Numbered from the stretch's first letter, positions 1 to 12,553 are shown. The stretch: DNA of 64,000 bases from Hanleya hanleyi (GCA_036873755.1 JAVTVY010017392.1:496001-560000); one strand, 5' to 3'. The notes: a model not told the origin generated them from the sequence alone. Program-made: numbers and translations.

Positions 1-1615
1 AAAGAGATGAGACATGATCCAGTATCCTCTCCTATGTTGGAAAGCAGGAGAACATTTAATGAATAACAGGTCAGATCATGAAGACCCTGGTCATGGATTT
101 GAAGACAGACAGCCCACACCAATGTGTATTTTCATAATTAACTGGGGTTGATGAGCAACTGTTCAATATTGATGTAGTATAGTAATTTTATTACCATTAG
201 ACACATATTCAATAAATACTCACCATATAGGAGGAATAATACAGATGAGCCATCAAGTAGAAAAAAATAGAACATCCATGGATTGGAAACACAGCTGGAG
301 AGAGAAACAGAATGTGAAAATGTGTTACACTTATGCAGAAACAATTGAGCTTGTGTAATAATCATTGTGAGGAAACAGGGGAAGATAACTCTAACTTAAT
401 GTATAACGTTAGGACAAAGGAAGGGGCCAAAACTCTGCCAGTTGAATGAAACTTGCAATATGTAAGAAGTGAATAGAAAATGATTTGTTGGAAAACAGCA
501 TACCATATTGTTTTCGATTATATCTTCATATGAGTCATATTTTCTTCAGACAATAAGCAGTTTCCTGTCTAGATATTTGTATAACATTTGTGCTATGATA
601 CTCACTTGCAATAAACTCCAGAAAAGACAAACTGTACATGATGGGAGTTCATTTAAAACAGGCACCCATGTATCCTAAATTGTGCCTGGTATCAGAAAAG
701 GAGCAAAAAAATTCAAATTATAGTTCATACATGTGACTTGACAACATTGAATACACTGTATTCATCAGGAATTTGGGCTATCGCACAGATATTCACATAC
801 ATAATGTACATGAAAGATGGTTATATTCTGAAAAAATCACTATCATACCAAGGTGTGGCTTGAATAACAGGGCACTAGAGGGATTTGTTGTTGGAACAAA
901 TTCAATGTATTTTTCCTTAATTTTAATACTTACTTCAAACATATATACAGAGGGGCACTGGCAGAGTGGATTGGCACAGGACAATTGTCTGAGAACATGG
1001 AGAATTCCAACCGACTGTTCGATCAAATATGTATCCTGCAATTGGAAGAAAGGGGAAATATCAAAGAATGTCCTGGTTATGCTGTACTGATGATCATGGG
1101 TATATTTTGCTTGGTTGAACCTTAGTCATATGAAGCTACTGCTGAGAGCCAAGGCTCATGTTAGTTTATACACTACTGAAGATTATAAGACATACGAGTC
1201 ATCCTGATCAATTTGGGAACAACACATTTTAATAATTATGATTATAGCGGAATGATTGCTAATTTGAAAACAATGCAGTAATAAATAGTGTTGTGCTGTG
1301 CCAGAGACCATGGGGAAACAATCCACCACCATATAACCAAATATACTGCAACATATTTTCCCTTCACATGAGTGCATTGCTGAGGGTTGATAGGAAATGA
1401 TTGTGATACAGAAATGAACCAGTGTATTCAAGAGGTATGAAAATTGGTATTTCATACTCTAAGTTAGAGACATTGTAACCAGTTTCAGAAATTATAATAA
1501 TGTGTATGGACACCCAGTGTGATATTATCCTGAAAAATGAAACCGACATTGTTAGTTTGTGTGGTGAGGAGTTATCCTATTGCTCCAGTGTGAACATCCA
1601 ATATACCTACGACCA
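1..1615. other. Gene-free flank
   Basis: No convincing gene is visible. Open frames here are short, overlap on both strands and lack recognisable motifs. The stretch is AT-rich and contains the motif GGGGAAGATAACTC near 377, a sequence often seen in molluscan intergenic DNA. It lies downstream of the minus-strand transposase-like gene, so part of it may be 3' UTR. Confidence 0.5.
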
Positions 1616-4600
1616 CTAATTTAACTCCAAATCTTTCCTGTACCAATCTCTCTCCAGTGGCATAACGGAAACTCCTTCTTCACCATCATATTCCACATTG
1701 TACAGTTTGTACTTGATGAGGCTTCTCTCATCTTCTTCATAAGTTGGCTTGGCCGAAGGGTCACTCGTACCAACCACTCGTCCGGTGTACCACTTGTTCC
1801 GCTTTGGGTCCACTTTGAACCGATGGCGAATGCGCTTCCCACAAACGTCAGGCATCGGCTCTTTTCGCTTTGGATTGCGGCAATAGTCATCCATCGATGG
1901 TGCAGTAGAGCTGGAAGATTCATAGTTGCACAGAAAAGCTTTTTTTTCTCAGCGATGAATTGACTTCTCTCTGTGGATGGAGGGATCGGTTTGACCGTTG
2001 TTTCTGGTAGGAGACTCTTCATGTGGGTGGAAATTATGAACTTCAAATTGTCTATCAGCGTTTCATTGGGCAGTTTTTTCCCATGTTGCGTTAGGAAAAA
2101 ACGGGATCTTGGCACACGTGGCTGGATGACATTTTTGAAGAAATTCAACTGACATTTCAGTGCATTTGTTATTTCAACTGGTGTAGTGCACTGATTGACC
2201 AGGACATCAACATCTTCAGGAACCCTACATTGTCCACCTATTTCTGTTATGTTATCCAGACTTCTTTGCTGTGTCATGGCTGCCTTATCTTCCTTCCTTT
2301 GCTTTTCCTCCTTCTTGTTCTGCATAACCTGCATTCGTTGCTGTTGAACTTCCTGGCGTTTGTTTTTCCAAATTTCCTTGAACTCGGTGGCCTTCTGTCT
2401 TGCTGTAGAAAAAAGTCTGCCACGTTCTTCTACTTCTTGCCCAACTAGCCATTCCCCAGTCTTGTTATAGGCCCAAAGAACTGTGGACTCCATATGCTGC
2501 ACTGTCGCATTTGGCTTGAAACTTCTCAAGTATTTGAGCAATGCAAATTGACTTTCACCAATTGAATTGGACTTCGGCACAGACTTAGATTGTTCTCTCA
2601 ATTCCCCTGAAACACTTGCGTGATCCCCACCCGGAAGTTGATGGATTACTTGCCGAGTGAAGACAACAAGGCTAGCTGTTGATATGATGCCGAGAGCTTC
2701 CAGGGTAATATCGAGATGGGGGGTGTCAGCTGTCAACAATGGTGCCTGGAACATGCCACTTGTCAATGGAGGTATCTCTGCTCCAATCTGGAAGCCCTCC
2801 GCCAGGATACACGTTGGATCTGTGCTAATAGATTCCAGGGTCTGCTGTATTGCTCTCAAGATGGGGTTCATGTCCAGGATATGTGTTGTTGTTTCCTCTT
2901 CCAAGATGCTGCGATGGAATGGCCCTGTTATAAACTTGTGAAACACAGCCACAGCCCTGCACACTGCCAGAAGGACATCATCTTCAATGTCAGCCTTGAC
3001 GGCTTGCACAAGCATATTGCTATGGTGGGTGAGTGCCAAGAACTCCTTGAGATTTGGTAAATGGTAGATTAGAGCAGCTGCATTCTCTGTTAAAATGTTG
3101 AATCGGTTGTGCTTATACGGTGTAAAATAGCACTTACCCACTCCATTGGAAGATAAAAATGCTCGGAAATCTTGCGGAAGACCCGCAGATGCATGACCTT
3201 TAGTGGAGACCAGGGAGCAGACACTTTTCACAACTTCGGATGAAGCCGAGGACTCTAGCTGCCGAAATGTTCCGTCGGGTACCTTGAATCGTCCCAGAGG
3301 TATTTCCCGATCAATAGAAAGGATGTTCTCGTAATCCTTTAGTCCGACTTCGATGGCTTCGGCAATGCCCAAAAGAACATGTAGCAAGCAGAACCATTGG
3401 TTTACCGTCACTACCTTTTGCTGTTCTCCGTCACTCAGCTCCTCCCACCCATCATGCGCCTTCTCAAGCAAAGAGCTCCCTTGAATTTCTTATTGACAAC
3501 GTGTTGATCAGTCATCATGTTTCTGAAGTTCAGTATCAGCTGAGATGATATGTGGTCTTTTTCTTCTTTGGAGTTTCCCAATATGTCGGCATACTCTGTC
3601 ATCAGTTCTGTGAATTTTTCCATGTGAGTTTCTGTGTCTCCCCCTTCTGTCTCTATCATGGCCAGGGACACACTCCCACATCCAGCAACAGATGACTGGA
3701 ACCCCAGATAGTGATGCTGGTGATCTGTGGTCCCATCGAAATGCAACGTGTTGTTTTGATGTTGTAAGAGAAGTTTTCCAGCATGGATTTTTCCGAGGAT
3801 ATTGGCCTCCATCACAAACCTCTGTATGGTGGGATTGCTGGGGAGGGGACTAACCTCCGTTGCGAACAACTCTTCAGCGACAACGCGAATACAGGAAGCT
3901 ATGTTCCGTATGCCAACTCCCAAGCTGTGTAAACGCATACATGTTGCTCTAATACAATCTGTGAATTTGCCATTCTCTACTGTACACAATTCATATCTGT
4001 CCTTAAGGAGGTCTTCTATTTCAGAATCGAGTTGATTATTAACAACTTGACTGTTTGTCAGCTGATTTCGGAGTATTGTCGTATCAACCTGGTCTGTTTG
4101 CACCTCCAAACGACCTTATATGTGTTGTAATTCTTCTGGTTATAGCTAACCTTTTTTTGGAGGTTATGCTTCTCCAGGCGTGTTCGGCTGTGAGAAGCCA
4201 TCATCATCATCTTCTCTTCTGCCAGCTTACTCACCTCTGCATTTAAATGAGCTATGGCCTTTTCCTGTGCCTTGATTGTTTCCACTTTTCTCTTCTCCCT
4301 CCTCTCAAAATTTCCCACATCCCAGTGCTTCAGAGCTGCTGATGACCTCAGTAATTTGTTTTTACATTCAGCATACTTTTGCTCCATAGTCGTCAACCTT
4401 TCCATGACCCTGGTTCTTTCAAATTTCTCTGTCTCCAATTCATCTATGACGTCATCTACCTCCTGATTTAGTTTTGACAGCTCCTCTATAGCAAGAGATT
4501 TGTCCTCGTTTGCAGATTTCTTCTGGTCATTAAGTACCCTACACCTCTCCTGCAACTTCTCATTTTTTGATTTTAGTGAAACCACTTCCTTGTTCAGTTG

Positions 4601-5671
4601 CACTTTGACTATCTCGTCTTCTGATTGAGGCGTGGTGTCGACAGAGATCGGGAAAATATTTTGCATGAATGCATCCCACTGGTCCTCATTTCTTCTACTA
4701 CCCCGAGGAAGCTTACATTTTTCGTCAAACAACTTGTTGACCAGGTACTGCATCTTTTTTGGACATGGTGTGGTTTCGCATACATTCAAATTAAACAACC
4801 AATCACTTAGCGTCTTCCATGGCAACTCATGTTTTAGCATATGCTGACGCAATTCGAGTACCACCCCATTGCACACAGTTCGAGGCATCTTCTTCCTAGT
4901 ACCAGATACTTGAAGGGTGGGAATGGTAATACCCAAGGCGGTGCAGTACGGTCCAATATCTGTGCGACTGTTCATCTCTTCCTCGAGCCATGTAACAATG
5001 TTCTCAGGATGGGCTATATGTTTCTTTCGCTTCAACTGCTCCTTAATAGTGCTAACCCGCGGAATACAAGTTGCAGAAACACCTGGTTTCAGTAGGGTAA
5101 ATGTGCTGGGAAGGATGTATTTTAACACTTTACCTGATGACTCGCAGGTATCTACTATTCCTTTGAGCAGCCCATATGTGACCTTACAGGAGGAGTTCCA
5201 ATAATCTACCAAATTAGATAAATAAAAGGGACTCTGAACAGTTACAGATGTCCTGTGGTGTCAACTGTATATCTTCTTTTCCAGACAAGACAGATCTTTT
5301 CACAAAGCAATATATCCAGAACTTGTCATAAAAACTGTTACATTCATTATGTGCCCGTTGACAATAATCAAACAGTCCAATCACCAAGATAAAAAGAAAT
5401 CCACATTATCTCGGACTTGGACATTAGTCACATCTGTCAGGCATGGAGTGGACCTTCACAGAATGACTCGTCTTGTCTGGGAAGAACGTAACTGAAGTCA
5501 TAAACTACACTATGTTACCCTGTGCTGTTTGTCATATACTTCTCTTATGTACTTGACTTTGTTTTCATCTAACTAATGAAAGCAACACTCACCAGGAATT
5601 GTTCCATTATCCACAAGTTCCTGCAAGTCATCCTTGGACCAATTTGGAGTCAGATTCTCTACTTCTGCCAT
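1616..5671 (-). pseudogene. Two-exon transposase-like gene with C-terminal Tudor/SH3-like segment, frameshifted
   Basis: The gene reads leftwards. Exon 1 (5671-5593) starts with MAEVENLTPNW and ends at a clean GTGAGT donor. Exon 2 starts at 5205 after a T-rich tract ending in AG, and the phases join. The product then runs through three overlapping frames: 5205-4058, 4109-3435 and 3471 to about 1900, with the last part in 1894-1616. This implies single-base frameshifts near 4115, 3475 and 1905. Visible parts in order are an N-terminal region with a basic stretch, a long coiled coil (plus-strand 4600-4100), a core with LHFDGTTDHQHH and MTDQHVVNKKF (candidate acidic catalytic residues) and NQWFCLLHVLLGIAEA, a Lys/Glu/Gln-rich coil, and a C-terminal WYTGRVVG...YDGEEGV segment like a Tudor/SH3 fold. 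I recall similar proteins recurring in amphioxus, sea urchin and mollusc genomes as uncharacterised, transposon-like families. Function is not established. The frameshifts may be decay or uncorrected indel errors. Confidence 0.6.
5593..5671 (-). CDS. First coding exon of the transposase-like gene
   Basis: This is a 79-nt exon read on the minus strand. The ATG at 5671-5669 opens a 26-codon peptide plus one base, followed by GTGAGT (plus-strand ACTCAC at 5587-5592). The single leftover G joins the AT at the start of exon 2 (5205) to give an Asp codon, in frame with the long downstream frame. The match of phase, donor and acceptor is why I place the start here rather than inside exon 2. The intron is 387 bp (5206-5592). 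Confidence 0.6.
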
Positions 5672-8232
5672 TGTCTGGAAAGATATCCAAATTACAAGTT
5701 GATGAACAAAACAACCCAAAAATGGCCTTGTAAAAGTTGAACTATTAGAAACAAAGACCAGAGAATAACCCCTAAATGATTAATGATCAGACGCTTTGCA
5801 GCTTTCCTGGTTTTCAATATTTGGCTTGTATAACAAAATACCCCTCAAACAAGCACCATATTGTGTATCTCCTTAGCTGACACTGCTATTCATGGCAGTA
5901 AAACTTTCAAAAATATTATGCATTAGAGCAGGAGTTCTCATCTGACAGAAATACATGTATGTTATTAATTCTGTATGTGTGCAATAAAAAAATAGTTGGA
6001 AAACCAACAGTCTGATCGAGTTTCTGCATATGGTCCTTGTCTGTTATTCACTTATTGTGTCAGTTTGTTGTGGTGGACCTGACATCTATCTCATGATTAC
6101 AATATACCTCATGAAAGGTTGCACACCACCACTTCAATAGTCCATGCTGCGGTGATCGGTTGGAATCTCTGTGCACTTCAACTGGAATGGAAGAAAATGG
6201 ATGTTACAACAACCAGGATTCAATGTCCATAGATTTTCTCAGCTGTGTACACATGTGACTCCCATGAGCTGGATTAATGTTTATGGGCATATACTGAGTG
6301 ACATGATAAACTGAACATTCTCCATACTTGTAGACGTACTTATAACCAACCTAAAACCACCGTGGGAAGGGGTTGGAGTTATGCATCAAAATATTGTGTA
6401 TTGGTGGTAGTATACCCTACAGGCTGGATAAAAGCTTAACAAGGTATGATCTGGATAATCAATTTTTACGGATCAAGCTACCACTAACCTTGCAAAAAAG
6501 ACGACTCTTATCACTGAAAATTGGGAACTAATGGCACAGTGTGGCAATCTGAAATGACAAGAGAAGACAAATATTACATTTAATTTTTGACTGGTTTCTT
6601 CATTGGAAAAATGGAGTTCTTGTTTCAGTGCATATGAGACTGACAAGAGCATGCACAGTGTTGAATGAAAAATATATGAAAATTGGAATAAAGTGTTTTA
6701 TTTCTATACACCTTCAACCTTTTCGTGAATTGAAATAATATTTGTTTGGATGTTCCTGTCATTTTTGGGTTATTTTCGCAACATATTTCTTCTGAACGTA
6801 AAATGAACTGTTTTTTTTATATATTGTACATTCCCAAGGAATGAAGTTCAATTTAATGATGCTGAAAATGCCGTTAGAATGCAGAATAGACCACATATTC
6901 AACGCTTTCCGGGGTATTTTGCCGAAAACACATCAGGAGAGATAATCTTATAATCTGGGATATTTTTTCCCCTTTAATTATTCACATTCATCGCCTAGGC
7001 GGCCCTGGACCCTCGCCTGTTGTGCTGTCATAGTCGATCCCCCTATGGGCTTTCGATAGATCCGCCCTTGGAAATTAAAAACATTTGCACCCCCCCCCCC
7101 CTTTGAAATCATAGTCACACCCCTGGTATTTGTGTTTGAAAAGGAAATGGACCTGGCATATATCATATGATAGTATACCTCAACATAGCATGCAAATCAT
7201 CATTCCATGTGTCCACTTCAATAAATATGCACTTTATCTGGAATGGAAGAAAATGGATATAATATTACCAAATGAGCATTCCAATATATCTTAGGTTGAG
7301 CAAATACACTACAAACATAATGAATAAATTTGATTTCTTCGTAATTTTCTGCTATTCCCTGTATTTTCTGTGCATTTAACAGAAACCTTTCATTTCTTCC
7401 TTGTACATTCTACTGAAATAACTATTTTATTCAATGAAAGTCGAAGTAATGAAGAATATACCACATATTAAACTCTACCTACGATGTTTCACGAAAGCAC
7501 ATCAGGGGAGATAATATGAATTATATATGAATTATCTCCCTTTAATTGTTCCCATATGTCGCATGGCGGGAATGTATTGTGGAGCCCCCGACAAATTGAC
7601 CGACCAAATTTTATCGCCAATTCTACCCGGCTTGCGAGAACGATCAGTTACATATAAAGCTATCTGTTCAACATCTTCGAATTCGTTTTCGAATGAATTA
7701 CTTCCAGTGTCCCGCCGTTACGGCAACTCACCGATTACACAGCCCAGTCAAACAATTACCTCTGCACTTCTCAGGGTTAGATAAGTCGCCGGGCAACAAC
7801 TTGTAAAGCTAGCCTATAACGGTCTATACGGGGCCTGACACTAGGCCTGTTGTATAAAACTAGTTTGGTATGATTTTCCACATAATAAATGGTGAATTAT
7901 TATGCTAAGTTATTCGCAGAAAAGTAATGGACTGTAAAAGTGCAGAATCGCTAGAGTCAAACCAGGCCAAAAAGTACGAATAGTTCCGCTAACTCCGTAA
8001 CTCCAAACAAAAATGGCGACCCCCTGACAGAGAAACTGTTCGTGTCTGTAGCTCCAGTTTTGAACAGAAAGGTGAGTATTTTCATGCACAAATGGACGCA
8101 CTAACTCGTTCCTTTCATATCTAATGTTGTATTTTATTGTTTATCTTTGAATTGGGTCTACACAGTGTCCCATGTTAGAGCAATACGGAATTTTTTTTGT
8201 CAACACTTTTCGCACTTCCGGTGGACTAGCCT
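5672..8232. repeat. Non-coding stretch with a diverged direct duplication and an antisense repeat fragment
   Basis: No gene is supported. Two blocks, roughly 6130-6960 and 7200-7545, share interrupted direct similarity: CACTTCAA...CTGGAATGGAAGAAAATGG near 6185 and 7238, then ACCACATATT...CACATCAGG(G)GAGATAAT near 6890 and 7460. Between them, 6985-7030 is an antisense copy of the repeat family seen at 49.5-50.2 kb and 62.2-62.6 kb (CGCCTAGG next to CCTGGACCCTCGCCTGTTG). A poly-C run lies at 7089-7101. Confidence 0.5.
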
Positions 8233-8235
8233 ACT

Positions 8236-9014
8236 ATGAGAAATCAAGAAGCTGAGACGGTAGCCAACAAAATAGTGAGAGAATTCATTTGTAGATTTGG
8301 AGTTCCCCGACAGCTACATTCTGATCAAGGAACCAATTTTCAATCCACTGTTCTCAAAGAAGTTTGCAGGTTATTGGAAATACAGAAAACCAGAACAACC
8401 CCACATCATCCTCAGTCCAATGGAATGGTGGAAAGATTCAACAGAACACTTGAGGATCGTTTGGCTATGATGGTGGATAAGAACCAACGAAACTGGGATG
8501 AACAGTTACCGTTCGCACTAATGGCGTACAGATCCTCAGTGCATGATGTAACTCAAGAGACACCCAACATGATGATGTTTGGGAGGGAAATGGATCTTCC
8601 TCTCGACTTGATTACTGGAAGGCCAGCAGTGATGACAACGTCAGATAGTACTGAATTTGCGGTAGAGCTGCGCGATCGCTTGGAAATGGCACATGAGAGA
8701 GCACGAGCCTTCCAAGCTAAGAATATCGAAAGACAGAAACGAAACTATAACTTGGGAAAGAAGGGAAAGAGTTTCCAATTTGGAGATCCCGTATGGTTGT
8801 ATGGCAGTTCAAGACAAAAGCAGCTATCCCCAAAACTAATGTGTCGTTGGTCAGGGCCATTCAAGTTGTGGGAAAGCTTGATGATGTAGTATATCGTCTC
8901 CAGAAGAATCCGAGCGCCAAGATGAAACTTGCTCATTTTGATAGGTTGAAACCATACAAGGGTGCTGAATTCAAACCCTGGCCGGTTCTTCCCTCTGGAA
9001 ATGAAAGAAACTAG
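8236..9014 (+). pseudogene. Ty3/gypsy integrase 3' fragment, one frameshift
   Basis: The first frame (8236-8889) encodes the second half of a retroviral-type integrase core. FGVPRQLHSDQGTNF carries the second catalytic Asp, and PHHPQSNGMVERFNRTLED carries the catalytic Glu; the spacing fits a D,D35E enzyme. The first Asp lies upstream and is missing. The C-terminal region contains the FGDPVWLY strand typical of gypsy integrases and continues in another frame (to 9014, ending near AHFDRLKPYKG), so there is a frameshift near 8860. The upstream boundary is abrupt. The fragment cannot be active. Confidence 0.85.
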
Positions 9015-9129
9015 GGTTAATGAAGCATGATCATAGTAAATGTAGCAAAGTAACTGATTAACATTATATGATAACAAATTCAGGCAATTTGTTGACTGGA
9101 TTTTCTCTTAATTTATACTACAGACCAAG

Positions 9130-9633
9130 ATGGCTGATCCAACCAGAGTTGTTTGTGCCTGTGGTCAGACATTTAAGAACAAAGCAAACCTTTCAAGGCA
9201 TCAAAGGAACACATGCTTGCTTAACCACAAGGGGGGTGTCAGGCATATGTGCCCCTATTGTGATCGCAGTTTCCACGACCTGGCAGGCCTGAAGTGCCAC
9301 CTGGCCAGTACCTATACCAGAAGCCCATGGATTAGGAAACCAGGTCGGGCAAAGGTTTCATCAACACCATCCCCAAGGCAGGTCGCTCGAGCCCCTAACT
9401 CATCAACACCATCCCCAAGGCAGGTCGCTCGAGCCCCTAACTCATCAACACCATCCCCAAGGCAGGTCGCTCGAGCCCCGAATACATCAATATCATCCCC
9501 AAGGCAGGATGCTCAAGCCCCTAAACGGGAAGACCGAGAAACTCCTTCGGCACGAACTCAAGGTCCATCCGTTGTGGTGGAGCCGGACATCAAACTTGTC
9601 CCCTTGGGGAACTCGTTTTTGAGGCAATCATAA
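9130..9633 (+). CDS. C2H2 zinc-finger protein downstream of integrase, with 14-residue repeats
   Basis: The ATG at 9130 (AAGATGGCTGATCC) opens a 167-residue protein. Residues about 7-35 and 38-62 form two C2H2-like fingers. The first has an atypical CAC spacing (one residue between the Cys pair) before FKNKANLSRHQ. The second is CPYCDRSFHDLAGLKCH with a degenerate final His position. Residues about 76-130 are four imperfect repeats of STPSPRQVARAPN. The repeat DNA is nearly identical, so its expansion is recent. The frame is intact, unlike the integrase just upstream. Its position between pol and the LTR suggests an accessory ORF of the retroelement, but a captured host finger cannot be excluded. 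Confidence 0.6.
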   Translation: MADPTRVVCACGQTFKNKANLSRHQRNTCLLNHKGGVRHMCPYCDRSFHDLAGLKCHLASTYTRSPWIRKPGRAKVSSTPSPRQVARAPNSSTPSPRQVARAPNSSTPSPRQVARAPNTSISSPRQDAQAPKREDRETPSARTQGPSVVVEPDIKLVPLGNSFLRQS

Positions 9634-10057
9634 TAGACCCCGCACAGTTTATGGTTAACATTGTTCTCATTAATTATATCAGTATTGTAAGGTATGGCTA
9701 TTTGTTGAAAAGAAGTTGGATTGGTATTTAATGTTAAAAACCGGTTTTCTTAATGTTTAGAAGTGCGCGTTTCCGCGAAAAAGCATTACATATTTAGAAT
9801 TAAATCGTTTACTGTTCCTGTTATTTGAGACTTCTGTGTTGGTCAATGGTGGGAATGAACTTCGTTGGAACATCTGAAATCTTAACTTGGAATCGATGGC
9901 CCTTTTGATGCTGTAGGGTCGAGTTGTGTCTTCTCATAAAGAATTTCAAACATAACTCCGGATACACTCTGATGAAGTGGATATATATTGTTTTCTTTCA
10001 TACCAGATACCTTGTACACAACTTGTTCGAGGGCGAACAAATCTTGGGAGGGGGTGG
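9634..10057. other. Untranslated region of the retroelement ending in a polypurine tract
   Basis: No gene is supported. A minus-strand frame (9882-10220) has no recognisable domain and crosses the LTR junction. The purine run at 10046-10057 abuts TGTAACG and is the likely polypurine tract. Confidence 0.4.
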
Positions 10058-10999
10058 TGTAACGAAAATCGAATTTCGTACAAAAGTGCAGTAATGTTTT
10101 GAAATTTGGAAAATTTAGACCTTTATGCTCCTTACATACTACCACACATCGATATTGATTGTTTGATTTATAAACAAAGCTTTCAAATTGAACAGAACAG
10201 GGAATATTTGCTAGGGTCAACTTTGGTCATGACACGTGATACTACTAACAAACTACGTCTATCACTGATAAACATCCAGGCATATAGACTGCACCCAATG
10301 ACCTTCGACGCTCTGACACTATTTCCACGCCTTTGTCGTAAGTTGATTCAGATCGTTTCAACGTATTTGTGTTTGGTATTTTCGGAGCAAACTAGTGATG
10401 AATCTGTGAGCAGAACAGTTATTTTTATCACGTCGTATGACCGAAATGTGCTTGGAATTTTCTACGCAGTCAATCTTTTGACAGGTTGCGAGCTGGAAAT
10501 TTATGTCATAAAATCCATCCTTTTTAATAAAGTTACTATTCCCCATGCATTGTTATGCTTGTTTTAGAGCTAAAGCTGGAATTTCTAGAGTCTTACCTAT
10601 TAAATATGATGTCAGTCTGGGATAATCCTCGATTGTAGTCCATAAGTTGACGACAGAATTTCCGGGAAAAGTGGCGTGCGCACCATTTTGTTGTGAAAAG
10701 GGCGAGTAGGATTTCGTCATTAAAACTGGTAATGGGCCTTTGGTCCGGAAATTATTGTTTCCGAATAAGGATCAGGGCCTTTTCCACAAAGTGGCTGAAG
10801 ATCTAGGCTTGATTTGATCAGTTCAGTGAGAAATTAATTTGTTTCGGAACGTACTGAGTAAAATCTATCGCCTGAAAATTAGTGTTACGGCTGCCAGGTC
10901 TTGATTTGTACTTCGCGGAATTATTGCATCAGCCAAGTGACGTCATGCGAGTGACGTATTTCAGTGACGTGTTATTTGGCAAATTGCCAGATAGTAGGG

Positions 11000-11007
11000 T
11001 ATAAATA
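11000..11007 (+). promoter_or_regulatory. TATA box of the LTR-like region
   Basis: TATAAATA lies in a GC-richer context, about 30 bp upstream of GGGCAGATGATCTCGG, where transcription could start. This is typical of core promoters in LTRs. Confidence 0.5.
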
Positions 11008-11179
11008 GTCGAGCCGCTCAATATGTCGGGCAGATGATCTCGGTGGTCAAGCCGTGAACATCTCCGTGGTGCTTTTATAATGTTATATAACTGGTGCATA
11101 AATTAAACTAATAAGCATATTGTAAGGATTAATGATAAATTGTGGAATTTAAATACTATTTAGTTAAATATTATTTAGC

Positions 11180-12125
11180 TTAGTAAGAAGACAAAGAACA
11201 AGCCAAAGAAACAGATCAAGGCACAGATCACGGGAGAAGATTTAATTAAGACAGTTTGAATGTTCTATCTTGTAGTTTAATGATCCTGTCGGGATTGGTC
11301 AGTGCAGACAAGATGACAGATCAGTAGGAAGACAAAGAACAAGACAAAGAAACAGATCAAGGCACAGATCACAGGAGAAGACTTAATTAAGACAAGTTTG
11401 AATGTTCTATTTTGTAATTAACTGATCCTGTCGGGATTTGTCGGTGCAGACAAGATGACAGATCAGTAAGAAGACAAAGAACAAGACAAAGAACAAGACA
11501 AAGAAACAGATCAAGGCACAGATCACATGAGAAGATTTAATTAAGACAGTTTGAATGTTTTATCTTGTAGTTTAATGATCCTGTCGGGATTTGTCAGTGC
11601 AGACAAGATGACAGATCAGTAAGAAGACAAAGAACAAGACAAAGAACAAGACAAAGAAACAGATCAAAGCACAGATCACAGGAGAAGATTTAATTAAGAC
11701 AGTTTGAATGTTCTATCTTGTAGTTAACTGATCCTGTCGGGATTTGTCAGTGCAGACAAGATGACAAGATCAGTAAGAAGACAAAGAACAAGACAAAGAA
11801 CAAGACAAAGAAACAGATCAAGGGACAGATCACAGGAGAAGATTTAATTAAGACAGTTTGAATGTTCTATCTTGTAGTTTAATTAGCCTGTCGGGATTTG
11901 TCAGTGCAGACATGGTGACAGCTTAGTAAGAAGACAAAGAACAAGACAAAGGACAAGACAAAGAAACAGATCAAGGCACAGATCACAGGAGACGATTTAA
12001 TTAAGACAGTTTGAATGTTCTATCTTGTAGTTTAATGATCCTGTCGGGATTTGTCAGTGCGGACATGGTGACAGATCAGTAACAAGACAAAAGTCGGGAC
12101 AAAGAACAAGATTACGAGTTAATCA
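11180..12125. repeat. ~145-bp tandem repeat, about 6.5 copies
   Basis: The unit starts AAGAAGACAAAGAACAAGAC and contains AGATTTAATTAAGACAG and TCCTGTCGGGATTTGTCAG. Copies begin near 11184, 11329, 11468, 11619, 11776, 11929 and (partial) 12080. Unit length varies from about 141 to 158 bp because the internal ACAAGACAAAGA motif is itself repeated one to three times. Confidence 0.9.
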
Positions 12126-12456
12126 GAAGTGACTTTTAATAAGCTTTATAGTTTCACAGGACTGAGAATAGAATCTTTTACATAGGATAATTCATATCGA
12201 AGCGCCCGGGGTGTTCAGTTGGTAAATATGAACTTATTCTTTGATAATAAGCAAGGTTGTTTAGAAGAAAGATCTAGAAATTCCAGCCATAACTTCATTT
12301 ATTTCTAAGACGCGAAGTTCTATTTATACATTGCTCGCACAATTGCTTACAGATTCATCCCAGGTAAACTCCACTGAAGGTTATTTCTCTTCCATCAAGA
12401 CTATTTGCTCCAAACTGAGATATTGCTTGAATATACAAAACCTTTGAAGTTCTCGT

Positions 12457-12471
12457 TTTATTGAAAATAAA
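12457..12471. terminator. Back-to-back poly(A) signals on both strands
   Basis: Plus-strand TTTATT at 12457-12462 is AATAAA for leftward transcripts, and AATAAA at 12466-12471 serves rightward transcripts. They are four bases apart, as in a convergent 3' end between the retroelement and the candidate minus-strand exon. Confidence 0.4.
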
Positions 12472-12553
12472 ATTCACTTGTTCATTGTTTAATTCACAAA
12501 CCTTGTGTGAACGTTAATTATTAACATTTCTTATACAATACTAAGATTTGTTA

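Larger units (their letters stand above)
8233..12540 (+). mobile_element. 5'-truncated Ty3/gypsy-like LTR retrotransposon remnant
   Basis: The element enters abruptly inside an integrase catalytic core at about 8233 and continues through a zinc-finger ORF into a purine-rich tract (GGGAGGGGGTGG, 10046-10057) directly followed by TGTAACG at 10058, the expected polypurine tract/LTR junction. Downstream are a TATA box (11000) and a plus-strand AATAAA (12466-12471), which fit an unusually long 3' LTR of about 2.5 kb. Gag, protease, RT and the 5' LTR are missing from this window, so the LTR call rests on the junction motif and promoter elements only. The right boundary is approximate. Confidence 0.55.
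10058..12540 (+). repeat. Putative long LTR of the gypsy-like element
   Basis: It begins with TGTAACG right after a polypurine tract. It contains a strong TATA box at 11000-11007 in the context GGGTATAAATAGTCGAG, a tandem repeat (11180-12125) and an AATAAA at 12466-12471. The 3' end is not fixed by a second LTR copy, because only one is present. The call is inferred. Confidence 0.35.
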
